Assembly: GCA_900542395.1 (NCBI GenBank)
Contig: UQNM01000002.1
Coordinates: 1-59,313 of the forward strand
Origin: an uncultured Eubacteriales bacterium
GTDB taxonomy: Bacteria > Bacillota > Clostridia > Christensenellales > Aristaeellaceae
DNA: 59,313 bases
Direction: 5' to 3'
The first letter of the stretch is position 1, and each line of letters begins with the position of its first letter. Position numbers and translations under genes: made by a program. Of this stretch, positions 1 to 8,662 are shown piece by piece. The notes under the pieces were generated by a model, which was given only the letters and a program-made list of their open reading frames with translations, was not told where the DNA came from and searched no databases.

Positions 1-79
1 TTCCGATCGCCCTTTGGAAACCTTCGGGCAAAAATACTTAGTTTTATTCTTGAAATATCGGTGTTGCTAGCTTGACAGT
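1..79 (-). repeat. Partial copy of a dispersed inverted-repeat element (cut by window edge)
   Basis: Read on the minus strand, positions 79 to 1 match the first ~80 bases of the element at 37871-38042, with about five substitutions and one indel by eye. The shared part starts with the terminal motif CTGTCAAGCTA and includes GAAGGTTTCCAAAGGGCGA. The rest of the element lies outside the window. As in the other copy, it sits just 3' of a gene (degV) and in the same orientation relative to that gene. Confidence 0.8.
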
Positions 80-100
80 CCTTTTTAATCCCGAAATGAT

Positions 101-952
101 TTACTTGGCGAAGCCCACGATGCCGAACGCGCCGGGGCCGCTGTGCGCCGCGATGACGCAGCCCGTCTTCACCCACGTGAGGTTCCGGTAGCCCTGCGCA
201 TGCAGAAGCTCCTCCACCTCGCGCATGATCTCGCCGCTTAGCCCCTCGCCATAGATCAGCCACAGCGCGTCGGTTTCAAGCCCCTGCGCCTGCGGAAATT
301 CCTTGGTCAGCTGACGGACGACGCGCCCCATCGTGCCGCGGTATTTCTTCGTCGAGAGCAGCTTGCCGTCCAGAATCTCGATCACCGGATGCAGGCCGAG
401 GATTTTCGCGCCGAGGTACGCGGCGTTGCTGACGCGGCCGCCCGCGCGCAGATAATCCAGATCGCCGGGAATGAAGCCCATGCGGATTTTCTCAATCAGG
501 CCGTGAACAAACGCGCCGGCCTCGTCAAGGGTCGCCTCCGGGTGCTCGCGCAGGTAGCGCGCCGTGGTCAGCACGACCGCCGCCTGCCCCGCCGCGACGC
601 TCTTGGTATCAATCGCCAGAAAGTTTTCGCGCCCCTCGCTCGCAATCAGCGCGCTCTGCATGGAGCAGGTCGTGCTGGCCGAATACGCCAGATAGAGGAT
701 CGGCACGCCGGGAAAATCGCGGTCAAGGCGCTCAAACGTCGCCTCAAAATCGTGCGGCGTACAGCCGCTGGTGCGCGGCAGTTCGCGGTGCTTTTTATAA
801 TAATCGAACATCTCCGTCGTCGGGAACGCGCCGTCGTCATAGGTTTTGCCGCCGAAAGAGACATGCATCGGCACGATCACAATGCCGTTTTCCTGCGCCA
901 TTTCGGGCGTGATATCGCTGCCGGATTCGGCAACAAGGATTATTTTGCTCAC
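101..952 (-). CDS. DegV family fatty-acid-binding protein
   Basis: A 283-residue protein of the DegV (EDD-fold) family. Known members bind a fatty acid, and the better-studied ones (FakB) present it to a fatty-acid kinase for phospholipid synthesis. The family hallmarks are visible: the N-terminal SGSDI motif about residue 10, TSGCTP in the middle, and a C-terminal end with HSGPGAFGI. The longest frame starts at 1042. I chose the GTG at 952 because AGAGGAG lies eight bases upstream and because the frame before it has no family similarity. No FakA kinase gene is in the window. It is transcribed alone, downstream of the two-component genes. The exact ligand cannot be told from sequence. Confidence 0.9.
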   Translation of the reverse strand: MSKIILVAESGSDITPEMAQENGIVIVPMHVSFGGKTYDDGAFPTTEMFDYYKKHRELPRTSGCTPHDFEATFERLDRDFPGVPILYLAYSASTTCSMQSALIASEGRENFLAIDTKSVAAGQAAVVLTTARYLREHPEATLDEAGAFVHGLIEKIRMGFIPGDLDYLRAGGRVSNAAYLGAKILGLHPVIEILDGKLLSTKKYRGTMGRVVRQLTKEFPQAQGLETDALWLIYGEGLSGEIMREVEELLHAQGYRNLTWVKTGCVIAAHSGPGAFGIVGFAK

Positions 953-1084
953 GGGAACAACTCCTCTTTTTTCCAGATCAAGCGGTAAAGCGCCGCAAGT
1001 AGAACCTAGTATATCGCCCCCGCGTTGCAAAAACATTGGCAAAATGTTGCTGAAATATGAATCTCCCCCGTTTTTTTCGCCGTT

Positions 1085-2185
1085 TCAGGCCGTTTCCGGC
1101 ATCCGGGGCAGGCGGACGGTAAATTCCGATCCCTCGCCCGGCGCGCTGGTCACGCTGATCGAGCCGCCGGAAATTTCCAGCACGCGGCGCACCAGCGCAA
1201 GACCGAGACCGTTCCCCTCCTTGCTGTGGGAGGTATCCCCCTGATAGAACTTATCGAAGATGCGGCCAAGCGTCGCCTCGTCCATGCCGCAGCCGGTATC
1301 CGCCACGGTGACGGCCACCTGGTCCCCGTCCTTGGCCTGCCGCAGGAGAATGCGCCCGCCCGCCTCAGTGAACTTGATCGCGTTTGAAATCAGGTTGTTG
1401 AACACGATTTCCATCATCGCCTCGTCGGCCAGCACCATGACGCGCTCCTCGAGCTGGGCGTCGAAATCAATGTTTTTGGCTTCCCACCGCGCTTCGTGCG
1501 TCAGCGCGCAGTCGCAGAGCTGCCGCGTCAGGTCGTAGGGCGCGGCGTTGGGCGTGATCTCCTGATTTTCCAGCTTGTTGAGCCGCAGGATGTTGGAAAC
1601 CATCGTGCTCAGGCTTTCGCTGGCGGCGGCGATGGTCGCGGCGTATTCCCGCTGCTCCGCCTCGCTCAGACCGCCGCGCGCCAGCGCGGAGGCATAGCTG
1701 TTCATAACGGTCAGCGGCGTTCGGATTTCGTGGGACACATTGGCGATGAAATCGTTTTTCATCGTCTCCGTGCTGCCCAGCTCCTGCACCATGCGGTTGA
1801 AATCTTCGCACATGATATCCATATAATCAAACTTGTTCGCGTGGTGAAACGGCTTGACGCGGACGGTGAAATCGCCCTCCGTCACCCGCCGCATCGCGCG
1901 GCTGAGCGCGCGCATCGGCCGATCGAACCGGCGGCAGGTATACAGATGCAGCACGATTGCCGCCAGAAATGCCATCGCGACCCAGTACGAGCCCACGCCC
2001 ATGCTCGCCACGACGCTGAACACCTGCATCTTCAGCAGCTTCTCCAGCGCAAACACGTTGCCCGCGCTGAGCACGCTGACCACCAGCAGGGTCATCGCGA
2101 ACATGCGCCATGAAAACAGGCGGCGGCGGACGCGCGGGTCCTCCTTCGCGCGCCTTTTTTTCAAAACAGACCGAAGTTTGTTCAT
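1085..2185 (-). CDS. Membrane sensor histidine kinase
   Basis: A 366-residue sensor kinase and the membrane partner of the response regulator upstream. Two hydrophobic segments (about residues 28-47 and 60-82) flank a very short extracytoplasmic loop, so the signal is probably sensed in or near the membrane. A HAMP-like linker follows, then the HisKA motif SHEIRTPL with phospho-acceptor His152, and an HATPase domain with the N-box NNLISNAIKF and G-boxes DTGCGMD and GNGLGLALV. Its ATG overlaps the regulator stop codon by four bases (ATGA), so the two are translationally coupled. The stimulus and target genes are not evident from the context. Confidence 0.95.
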   Translation of the reverse strand: MNKLRSVLKKRRAKEDPRVRRRLFSWRMFAMTLLVVSVLSAGNVFALEKLLKMQVFSVVASMGVGSYWVAMAFLAAIVLHLYTCRRFDRPMRALSRAMRRVTEGDFTVRVKPFHHANKFDYMDIMCEDFNRMVQELGSTETMKNDFIANVSHEIRTPLTVMNSYASALARGGLSEAEQREYAATIAAASESLSTMVSNILRLNKLENQEITPNAAPYDLTRQLCDCALTHEARWEAKNIDFDAQLEERVMVLADEAMMEIVFNNLISNAIKFTEAGGRILLRQAKDGDQVAVTVADTGCGMDEATLGRIFDKFYQGDTSHSKEGNGLGLALVRRVLEISGGSISVTSAPGEGSEFTVRLPRMPETA

Positions 2186-2856
2186 GCGCTCGGCACCGCC
2201 TTATAGCCCAGCCCGTGCACCGTCATAATTTTGAAATCATTGCTGACGGACATCTTGTCGCGGATTCGGGTGATGTAGACGTCCACCGCGCGCAGGCTGG
2301 CGCTCGTCTCCCCGTCCCAGAATTCATCCATCAGCTGCGCGCGGGAGAACGTCCGCCTCGGGTAGGACAGCAGCTTGTAGAGCAGATCAAACTCGCGCAC
2401 GGTCAGCGTGATTTCCTTTCCGCCGACGTAGACGCTGCGCTCCTCCGCATCGAGAACCGTCGAACCGACCACCAGTCGCTTTTCCGCCTCGATGCGCGCG
2501 CGGCGCAGCAGCGCTTCGATGCGAAGCAGCAGCTCGTCCACGTCGATGGGCTTCACCATGTAGTCGTCGATCCCCGCGCCGAAGCCCTTCCGCTTGGCGC
2601 TCATGTCGTCCAGCGCGGTCATCAGCAGAATCGGAATATGCCGGTTGACGCTGCGAACCTCGCTCACGAACTCAAACCCATCGACGCCGGGCATCATAAT
2701 ATCGGAAATGATGATATCCGCGCCGTCGCCGTGCAGCGCGTCGGTCGCCTGCGCGGCGTTTGCGCAGCCGATCGCCTCGTAACCGGCGGCGCGCAGGCTG
2801 GCGCAGACGATTTGATTCAAGCGGGCGTCATCTTCCACAACAAGCACACGAACCAT
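2182..2856 (-). CDS. OmpR/PhoB-type response regulator
   Basis: A 224-residue winged-helix response regulator. The receiver domain has the acidic pocket VEDD (residues 7-10), phospho-acceptor Asp52 in ISDIMMPG, and the conserved Lys in MVKPID near residue 100. The C-terminal half is an OmpR-type DNA-binding domain (TVREFDLLYKLL, then VDVYITRIRDKM and the terminal HGLGYKA). The start at 2856 has GGGAGG seven bases upstream; the longer frame to 2919 lacks a ribosome site. It is the first gene of a two-gene operon with the kinase. Confidence 0.95.
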   Translation of the reverse strand: MVRVLVVEDDARLNQIVCASLRAAGYEAIGCANAAQATDALHGDGADIIISDIMMPGVDGFEFVSEVRSVNRHIPILLMTALDDMSAKRKGFGAGIDDYMVKPIDVDELLLRIEALLRRARIEAEKRLVVGSTVLDAEERSVYVGGKEITLTVREFDLLYKLLSYPRRTFSRAQLMDEFWDGETSASLRAVDVYITRIRDKMSVSNDFKIMTVHGLGYKAVPSA

Positions 2857-2986
2857 GTTAATCCTCCCTCGCAGAATCGGAAAGCCGGGATTTCGGGCGC
2901 TTTCCGCTGCATCCGTCATTGATCGGTTTCAGTATACCAGCAAACTGTTTCGAATTTGTTACAGCGGCGCGTTTTTATTCGCCCGC

Positions 2987-3016
2987 TTGACTTTTGGGCA
3001 AAAAGCGATTATCTTT
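2987..3016 (+). promoter_or_regulatory. Putative sigma-A promoter for traX-like gene
   Basis: TTGACT (2987-2992) is followed after 17-18 bp by TTATCT/TATCTT. The -35 box is strong and the -10 is weak. The gene start is about 55 bp downstream. Confidence 0.4.
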
Positions 3017-3070
3017 GTAGCGTCGTTTTCGATCATCCGTCCGTTTTCTGCCCGTCAAGGAGGCCTGATC

Positions 3071-3835
3071 ATGCTCGATTCCTTTCTTCGCCCGACGCAA
3101 ATCAAAACCAATCAGGACGGCGGCCTGCTCCGGCTGATCGCCTGCGTCTGCATGTTCATCGACCACGCGGGCAAGATGCTCTTCCCGCAGCTGACGTGGA
3201 TGCGGATGGTCGGGCGGCTCGCCTTTCCGCTGTTCGCTTACGGCATTGCGGTGGGCGCGGCGATGACCCGCCACCCGAAGCAGTATATCGCCCGCGTGGC
3301 CGCGCTGGCGCTCGTCAGCCAGCCGCTTTACGCCGTGGCGCTCGGGCATACAAACGAGGCGATGTACGCCGTTCCCTTCGCGCGGCATCCCCTGCGCGCG
3401 CTCTGCGCCTTCTATATAGGGAGCTGGGAAAAGCCGAGCATCCTGCTTGCGCTGCTGCTGGGGCTCCTTCTGCTGCTGTGCCTGCGCGAAAAGCAATATG
3501 TGCCCGCGCTTTTGATCTATGTGCTCTGCGCGCGCTTCTCCGCCGAGCTGGATTACGGCGTGAGCGGCATCGGCCTGATGGTGGTCTTTTCCCTCTTTCT
3601 GGAACACCCGGCGCTGTGCTTTGCCGCCTCGACGGCGTATATGCTCGCCTGGTCGGCGGATGGGCACGGCTACCCGCTCTTCGGCATGGAATTCGGCATG
3701 CGCATATTCGCCACGCCCGCGGTCATGCTCGCCAGCCTGCCGATTCGCCGCAAGACCCGAACGCCGAAATGGCTTTCCTACGGGTTTTACCCGGCGCACC
3801 TGCTCGCTTTGCTCGCGCTGGAAAAATTTTTTTGA
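3071..3835 (+). CDS. TraX family integral membrane protein
   Basis: A 254-residue polytopic membrane protein of the TraX family, named after the F-plasmid pilin acetylase but common on Firmicutes chromosomes, where its role is unproven. Family signs are CMFIDHAGKML near residue 35, RMVGRLAFPLFAY near 55, and the C-terminal YGFYPAHLLALL. About seven to eight hydrophobic segments can be seen. The ATG at 3071 has AAGGAGG nine bases upstream; longer in-frame starts lack one. It stands alone between the two-component system (divergent) and the tRNA pair. Acyl-group transfer to a surface molecule is the family-based guess. Confidence 0.85.
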   Translation: MLDSFLRPTQIKTNQDGGLLRLIACVCMFIDHAGKMLFPQLTWMRMVGRLAFPLFAYGIAVGAAMTRHPKQYIARVAALALVSQPLYAVALGHTNEAMYAVPFARHPLRALCAFYIGSWEKPSILLALLLGLLLLLCLREKQYVPALLIYVLCARFSAELDYGVSGIGLMVVFSLFLEHPALCFAASTAYMLAWSADGHGYPLFGMEFGMRIFATPAVMLASLPIRRKTRTPKWLSYGFYPAHLLALLALEKFF

Positions 3836-3843
3836 AAAAGAGG

Positions 3844-3872
3844 TTGACAGACGGCGGCGAATACGATATACT
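3844..3872 (+). promoter_or_regulatory. sigma-A promoter for tRNA-Gln/tRNA-Glu
   Basis: Consensus TTGACA (3844-3849), 17-bp spacer, TATACT (3867-3872). The first tRNA begins 51 bp after the -10 box. Confidence 0.85.
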
Positions 3873-3922
3873 ATCACTCGTTCAAAAGCTGCGGCTGACG
3901 CAGAGCAGCTACAACTTCATAT

Positions 3923-3996
3923 TGGGGAATGGTGTAACGGCAGCACCTACGACTCTGACTCGTATTGTCTAGGTTCGAATCCTAGTTCCCCAGCCA
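3923..3996 (+). tRNA. tRNA-Gln (anticodon CTG)
   Basis: A full cloverleaf can be drawn. The acceptor TGGGGAA pairs with TTCCCCA, the anticodon stem TACGA/TCGTA encloses loop CTCTGAC with anticodon CTG, and the T arm is CTAGG-TTCGAAT-CCTAG. The discriminator is G and CCA is encoded. It reads the codon CAG. The next tRNA follows after 3 bp, so both are one transcript. Confidence 0.95.
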
Positions 3997-3999
3997 TCT

Positions 4000-4074
4000 G
4001 CCTCCATGGTCAAGCGGTTAAGACGTTGCCCTCTCAAGGCAAAATCATGGGTTCGATTCCCATTGGAGGTGCCA
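4000..4074 (+). tRNA. tRNA-Glu (anticodon CTC)
   Basis: Acceptor GCCTCCA pairs with TGGAGGT (one G-T pair). The anticodon stem TTGCC/GGCAA encloses loop CTCTCAA with anticodon CTC, reading GAG, and CCA is encoded. Both tRNAs of this pair carry C at position 34, so they serve only the G-ending codons that GC-rich genomes favour. Confidence 0.95.
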
Positions 4075-4077
4075 CCA

Positions 4078-4104
4078 AACAGAACGATTGTGTTCTGTTT
4101 TTTT
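4078..4104 (+). terminator. Rho-independent terminator after tRNA pair
   Basis: Hairpin AACAGAAC / GTTCTGTT with a six-base loop, followed by a T run. The ~180 bases from here to the next promoter are AT-rich and hold no gene that I can see. Confidence 0.85.
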
Positions 4105-4285
4105 GTTTGCTCAAAAACCATTTTTCCACCTTCGCCGCCTTTGCGCTTTTTGAACGGGATGCGCCTTATTTTTTTACATTTTTTGAACATCTGGCATATT
4201 ATTGTAACTTTTGTAATTTATGTATTTCCTTGCGTTGTGTAGTTTTTTATTATATGGCATATATCATCAGACGACTTTGACAATC

Positions 4286-4314
4286 TTGACAGATTTTGAA
4301 TGAAATGTTATACT
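4286..4314 (+). promoter_or_regulatory. sigma-A promoter for tctCBA operon
   Basis: TTGACA (4286-4291), 17-bp spacer, TATACT (4309-4314), 65 bp before the tctC start. The boxes are close to perfect, which suggests high basal expression. Confidence 0.85.
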
Positions 4315-4379
4315 GGCTTTAAGGTGTTGAGACGAGCGTTTTGTTCGTCCCGACCACATATATTTAGGAGGAACCTGTT

Positions 4380-5345
4380 ATGAAGAAGCTTGTTGCTTTG
4401 ATGGTTGCCCTGACCATGGTTCTGGGTCTGGCTTCCGTCGCGTCCGCTGCGGAGTACCCGTCCAAGGGTATTTCTGTCATCTGCCCGTGGGGTGCCGGCG
4501 GCGGAACGGATGCTGTTCTCCGCGCCTTCTGCGAGGCGATGGGCAAGGATCTGGGCGTTACGCTGACGGTTGACAACCGCACCGGCGGCGGCGGAATCAT
4601 CGGCCATCAGGCCATCGCGGACGCTGAGGCGGACGGCTACACCATCGGCATGATCACCTTTGAGCTCTCCACCTACAAGCACCTCGGCACGTCCGAGCTG
4701 ACCTACGAGGATTATGAGCCGCTCTGCCGCGTCAACACCGACGCTGCGGCCATCACCGTCAACGCCGAGTGGGCCAAGGCCAACAACATCACCGATCTGG
4801 CCGGCTTCATCGACTACTGCAAGGCGCATCCGGGCGAGGTTCAGATGGGCGGCTCTTCCAACGCTTCCGTTTGGCACATCGCCGGCGGCTACCTGATGAA
4901 CGCTGCGGACATCGAGCTGCAGATGGTCACCTATCAGGAAGGCGCTGCGACCGCCGTTCAGAATGCGGCCTCCGGCTTCATTCAGGGCGTGACCGTGTCT
5001 CTGGGCGAGGCGCGCAACTTCATCGAGTCCGGCCACCTCATCTGTCTGGGCGTCATGGACGATCAGCGCAACAGCCTGTTCCCGGATGTCCCGACCTGCA
5101 AGGAGCAGGGCTACGATATCGCCTACGCGACCCAGCGCGGCATGGCGGTGCCGAAGGGCATCGACCCGGCCATCAAGGATCGCCTGCAGGCGGCCTGCGC
5201 TGCCGCGATTGAAGATCCGGACTTCGTGACCTTCATGAACAACGGCGGCTACACCATCGCTTACCAGAACGCCGAGGAGTACACCGCGTTCCTGGCGCAG
5301 AGCCTGACCGACGTCGGCGAGGCGATGGAGTCCCTGGGCCTGTAA
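4380..5345 (+). CDS. tctC: Tripartite tricarboxylate transporter substrate-binding protein (TctC/Bug family)
   Basis: A 321-residue extracytoplasmic solute receptor of the Bug/TctC family, which captures carboxylates and related small acids for the TctAB membrane complex. A signal peptide spans residues 1-23 (MKKLVALMVALTMVLGLASV, then ASA). The mature start SKGISVICPWGAGGGTD is the family signature around the ligand pocket, with a second loop at DNRTGGGGIIGH. AGGAGG lies seven bases before the ATG. It has no obvious lipobox, unlike many Gram-positive receptors. It heads an operon with tctB and tctA. The substrate cannot be named from sequence. Confidence 0.93.
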   Translation: MKKLVALMVALTMVLGLASVASAAEYPSKGISVICPWGAGGGTDAVLRAFCEAMGKDLGVTLTVDNRTGGGGIIGHQAIADAEADGYTIGMITFELSTYKHLGTSELTYEDYEPLCRVNTDAAAITVNAEWAKANNITDLAGFIDYCKAHPGEVQMGGSSNASVWHIAGGYLMNAADIELQMVTYQEGAATAVQNAASGFIQGVTVSLGEARNFIESGHLICLGVMDDQRNSLFPDVPTCKEQGYDIAYATQRGMAVPKGIDPAIKDRLQAACAAAIEDPDFVTFMNNGGYTIAYQNAEEYTAFLAQSLTDVGEAMESLGL

Positions 5346-5370
5346 TTCGATCTGAAGATTTTCCCTGAAG

Positions 5371-5398
5371 TGGGCAGGCGACGTGCCTGCCCATTTTT
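5371..5398 (+). terminator. Intercistronic hairpin / partial terminator between tctC and tctB
   Basis: TGGGCAGGC / GCCTGCCCA with loop GACGT, then TTTTT. Such a site between a receptor gene and its permease genes usually lets the receptor be made in excess. Confidence 0.75.
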
Positions 5399-5451
5399 CG
5401 GTGAATCGCAGAAGATAAAGACATCTTAACGTAAAAAAGGATGGAACCGAC

Positions 5452-5979
5452 ATGAAGAAAACCAAAACGCAGGCGTTTGCCAATCTGATTGGCTCCCTGA
5501 TCTTCATCGCCGTGGGCGTGTGGGCCTTGATTCAGACCTACTCCTTCCAAGAGGTGAAGAACACCTACGTGCAGGCTGCGGTGTTCCCGCAGATCATGTG
5601 CGTCGGTATGTTGATTTTTGCTGTCATCCTGCTGATCCAGTCGATCATCAAGCTGATGACCATGGATGAAAACGATCCGCTGGCCGAACCGGCTGCGAGC
5701 ATCAATTTCATCAAGGATAAGGGCGTTCTGGCCGCGCTGTTTGTGATGCTGCTGTGCGCGCTGTTCGTTGCGTTCTTCAAGCCGCTGGGCTACGTGGTCT
5801 GCGGCGCCGTGCTCTGCTTCGTCATCATGGTGCTGATCGGCAAGCGCAACTGGCTGCAGATGGTTCTGGTTTCCATCCTCGTGCCGCTGGGCATGTGGCT
5901 GGTTTTCTACAAGGTGCTGACGGTCAACATCCCGATGGGACCGCTGCAGTTCCTGCGCGATCTGGTAGACATGATTTAA
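5452..5979 (+). CDS. tctB: Tripartite tricarboxylate transporter small membrane subunit (TctB)
   Basis: A 175-residue protein with four predicted membrane helices, about residues 10-30, 43-65, 85-118 and 125-150. This is the usual TctB layout, with a charged loop (MTMDENDP) between helices 2 and 3. TctB pairs with TctA to form the membrane part of the importer. Sequence conservation in TctB is always low, so the call rests on size, topology and position between tctC and tctA. Its stop is 12 bp before tctA. Confidence 0.85.
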   Translation: MKKTKTQAFANLIGSLIFIAVGVWALIQTYSFQEVKNTYVQAAVFPQIMCVGMLIFAVILLIQSIIKLMTMDENDPLAEPAASINFIKDKGVLAALFVMLLCALFVAFFKPLGYVVCGAVLCFVIMVLIGKRNWLQMVLVSILVPLGMWLVFYKVLTVNIPMGPLQFLRDLVDMI

Positions 5980-5991
5980 GGAGGCGCACGT

Positions 5992-7524
5992 ATGAATTGG
6001 AGTTTACTGGCTAGCAGCTACGGCGCCGTCTTTGGCAATGTTCAGGTGCTTCTGATGACCTTCCTCGGCGCGCTGGGCGGCGTTCTGCTCGGTGCGATTC
6101 CGGGCATGACCGCCACGATGGGCGTGGCGCTGCTGATCCCCTTCTCCTTCGGCATGGATCTGATTCCGTCCATCGGCCTGCTGCTGGGCATCTACTGCGG
6201 CGGCATGTACGGCGGCTCGATTTCCGCCATCCTGATTCACGCGCCGGGCACCCCGGCCGCGGCGGCCACGCTGCTGGACGGCTACCCGATGTGCCAGAAG
6301 GGTCAGGCGGGCAAGGCGCTTTCCGTCGCCATGTTCGCGTCCTTCGTCGGCGGCGTCATCGGCGCGCTGATTATGACCTTCCTCTCCCCGATCATTGCGG
6401 ATATGGCCATGAACTTCGGCCCCGGCGAAATGTTCATGCTGGCGGTCTTCGGCCTCTCCGTAATCGTCGCCATCTCCGGCAAGTCCATCGCCAAGGGCCT
6501 TGTGAGCGCCTTCTTCGGCATGCTGCTGTGCACCGTCGGCCTCGACCCGACCAACGGCATCCCGCGCTTCATCACCTATAAGCAGACCGGCCTGCTGGAA
6601 GGCTTCCAGTTCATCCCGACGCTGATCGGTCTGTTCGCGGTGGCCGAGGTCATCGCGGGCGTCGAGCGCATCATCCGCGGCGAGGAAAAGCAGGAAAGCT
6701 CTCACGAAAAGATCACCAACGTGCTGCCGGATTGGCAGACCATCAAGGCCATCTGGCCGAACATCCTCTCCGGCGGCGTCATCGGCACCTTCATCGGCGC
6801 GATTCCGGGCGCGGGCGGCGACATCGCGGTGTTCGTCTCCTACGGCTTCAACAAGAGCCTGAGCAAGCATCCGGAGCTCTGGGGCACGGGCATCCCGAAC
6901 GGCGTGGCCTCCACCGAGTCCGCGAACAACGGCTGCTCCGGCGGCGCGATGATCCCGCTGCTGTCCCTCGGCGTGCCGGGCGACTCCGTTACCGCCATCC
7001 TGCTGGGCGCCTTCATTATGAAGGGCATTCAGCCGGGCCCGATGATGTACATCAGCGAGCTGCCGACCGTCTACAAGGTCTTTGCGGCGCTGATGCTGGC
7101 GAACCTGGCGATGCTGGTTGTCGGCTGCCTGGGCGTCCGCTTCTTCGCGAAGATCGTCTCGGTCGAAAAGAAGATGCTCTACCCGATCATTCTGGTCATC
7201 TCCCTGCTGGGCGCGTTCTCCATCAACAAGAACGTGTTCGACGTGGGCGTGTGCGTGGTCTTCGGCGTGATTGGCTGGCTGATGAACAAGTATGAGTTCC
7301 CGCTCAGCCCGATCCTGCTGGCGCTGATCCTTGGACCGATGTGCGAAAAGAACTTCGTGCGCTACATGAACATTCAGCGCGGCAACTTCTTCGCGATCTT
7401 CACCTCTCCGATCGCGATGGTGTTCCTGATTGTCGCGGTGGGCACGATCCTCTTCTCCATCTACAACCAGAGCAAGATCAATAAGCGCGAGGCGGCTCAC
7501 AAGGCTGCCATGAAGGCCAAGTAA
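5992..7524 (+). CDS. tctA: Tripartite tricarboxylate transporter large permease (TctA)
   Basis: A 510-residue permease with about eleven to twelve hydrophobic segments and the duplicated TctA signatures: GAIPGMTATMG near residue 40 and GAIPGAGGDIAVFVSYG near 270, plus HAPGTPAAAATLLDGYP near 85. It uses the ion gradient to drive uptake of the ligand delivered by TctC. AAGGAGG lies eight bases before the ATG. It is the last gene of the tctCBA operon and converges on a lysR gene. Confidence 0.95.
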   Translation: MNWSLLASSYGAVFGNVQVLLMTFLGALGGVLLGAIPGMTATMGVALLIPFSFGMDLIPSIGLLLGIYCGGMYGGSISAILIHAPGTPAAAATLLDGYPMCQKGQAGKALSVAMFASFVGGVIGALIMTFLSPIIADMAMNFGPGEMFMLAVFGLSVIVAISGKSIAKGLVSAFFGMLLCTVGLDPTNGIPRFITYKQTGLLEGFQFIPTLIGLFAVAEVIAGVERIIRGEEKQESSHEKITNVLPDWQTIKAIWPNILSGGVIGTFIGAIPGAGGDIAVFVSYGFNKSLSKHPELWGTGIPNGVASTESANNGCSGGAMIPLLSLGVPGDSVTAILLGAFIMKGIQPGPMMYISELPTVYKVFAALMLANLAMLVVGCLGVRFFAKIVSVEKKMLYPIILVISLLGAFSINKNVFDVGVCVVFGVIGWLMNKYEFPLSPILLALILGPMCEKNFVRYMNIQRGNFFAIFTSPIAMVFLIVAVGTILFSIYNQSKINKREAAHKAAMKAK

Positions 7525-7550
7525 TTCGGCTTCTTCATCTTCATAACAAA

Positions 7551-7584
7551 CAGGGCCGTCTTTCCAAACGGAAGGGCGGCCCTG
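7551..7584 (+). terminator. Terminator-like hairpin after tctA
   Basis: CAGGGCCG / CGGCCCTG with an inner TTTCC/GGAAG stem. Only a weak T run follows, so efficiency is uncertain. Confidence 0.6.
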
Positions 7585-7649
7585 CTGTATATGCTCAGGG
7601 GATTCGGCGTTCGTCTCAACGCTGTATGGACGCATAATCTATAACTTTC

Positions 7650-7678
7650 AGGAATATATCCCTTTTATCTATATTCCT
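7650..7678. terminator. AT-rich hairpin at the lysR 3' end
   Basis: AGGAATATA / TATATTCCT stem with an eleven-base loop, directly beyond the lysR stop. It is symmetrical and may stop both the leftward lysR transcript and read-through from tctA. Confidence 0.5.
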
Positions 7679-7679
7679 G

Positions 7680-8600
7680 TCACTCAACAAGGCGTTTAAT
7701 GTGTGTTCGAAACAATTCCACAAGCTGACGCTCCAGCGAGGATAATTCCATCCCCTTCTTATACGCCACCGCGTAAGCCCGCGATGTGTCCATCCCCATC
7801 AGGCGATAATACTTAGGGCGTCTGTTATACATCGACGCGGCGCGCAGAATATCCGGCACAAAGCCCACGCCAATGCCGTTTGCCGCCAGAATGTTTACCG
7901 TATCCCAATTCAGCGTCTCATAGACGACGTGCGGCGTAAAGCCCGCCGCGCTGCACAATCGCTCGTTCATGCTGTTGAATTTCTGCACCGGTTTAAGCGC
8001 GATAAACGGTTCCTGCGCAAACAGGCTCAGATCGATATATGGCGTGGCTCCTGTCGAAACCGTCGCATGTGCATGAAGCAGATGCTGCGGAGGCACGGCC
8101 AACAGGATTTCCTCGACATGGATGATTTCATAGTTCAATCGCGGATTTTGCGGTTCGAGCGGCACGAAACACAAATCCAGCTCGCCATCAATCACCATTT
8201 GCTCAAGCGTCACAGATATTTCTTCCGTGACTTTCAGGCGGCTGGCCGGGAAGTTATCGGAAAAATACGGAAGCACCACAGGCAGATAATATTTGGAATA
8301 AAAGGGCGATATGCCGAAACGGATCGTTTCGCGTTGGCTGCTGGACATACCGGCAAGATGGTGCACCAAATCATCTCGCTGCTTGATGAGCTCTCGCCCT
8401 TCACGCACAAGCAGTTCCCCGGCCGCCGTCAGATGGATCGACCGCGTATCCCGCACAAACAGCGGCGTTCCAATTTCTTCCTCTGCCTTCCGAATCGCCT
8501 GACTCAGCGCGGGCTGGCTGATATAGAGGCGCTGCGCCGCGCGGGAGAAGCCGCCTTCTTCCAGAATCGCCAGCATATACTCAATGGTTTTGAATGTCAT
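7680..8600 (-). CDS. LysR-type transcriptional regulator
   Basis: A 306-residue LysR regulator. The N-terminal winged HTH spans about residues 5-60 (GGFSRAAQRLYISQPALSQAI, shortened here to the core SQPALSQAIRK). The rest is a type 2 periplasmic-binding-fold effector domain. The ATG at 8600 has GGAGGG six bases upstream and starts at the usual MTFKTIEYML, so the longer frame was rejected. It is divergent from the TAXI/TRAP genes and convergent with tctCBA. By LysR custom it most likely controls the divergent TRAP operon in response to a small organic acid. Control of tctCBA as well is possible but not shown. Confidence 0.93.
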   Translation of the reverse strand: MTFKTIEYMLAILEEGGFSRAAQRLYISQPALSQAIRKAEEEIGTPLFVRDTRSIHLTAAGELLVREGRELIKQRDDLVHHLAGMSSSQRETIRFGISPFYSKYYLPVVLPYFSDNFPASRLKVTEEISVTLEQMVIDGELDLCFVPLEPQNPRLNYEIIHVEEILLAVPPQHLLHAHATVSTGATPYIDLSLFAQEPFIALKPVQKFNSMNERLCSAAGFTPHVVYETLNWDTVNILAANGIGVGFVPDILRAASMYNRRPKYYRLMGMDTSRAYAVAYKKGMELSSLERQLVELFRTHIKRLVE

Positions 8601-8662
8601 GGACGCCCTCCAATGTTCCATAAGTTGAAGTTATAAGTTTATTGTACATCGGTATTGGACTT

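Noticed and set aside
3956..4190. Open frames over the tRNA-Gln/tRNA-Glu pair
   Set aside because: They run through two perfect tRNA cloverleafs and a terminator.
4104..4285. A riboswitch upstream of tctC
   Set aside because: The AT-rich stretch lies before the promoter, so it would not be in the transcript, and no conserved aptamer pattern was recognised.
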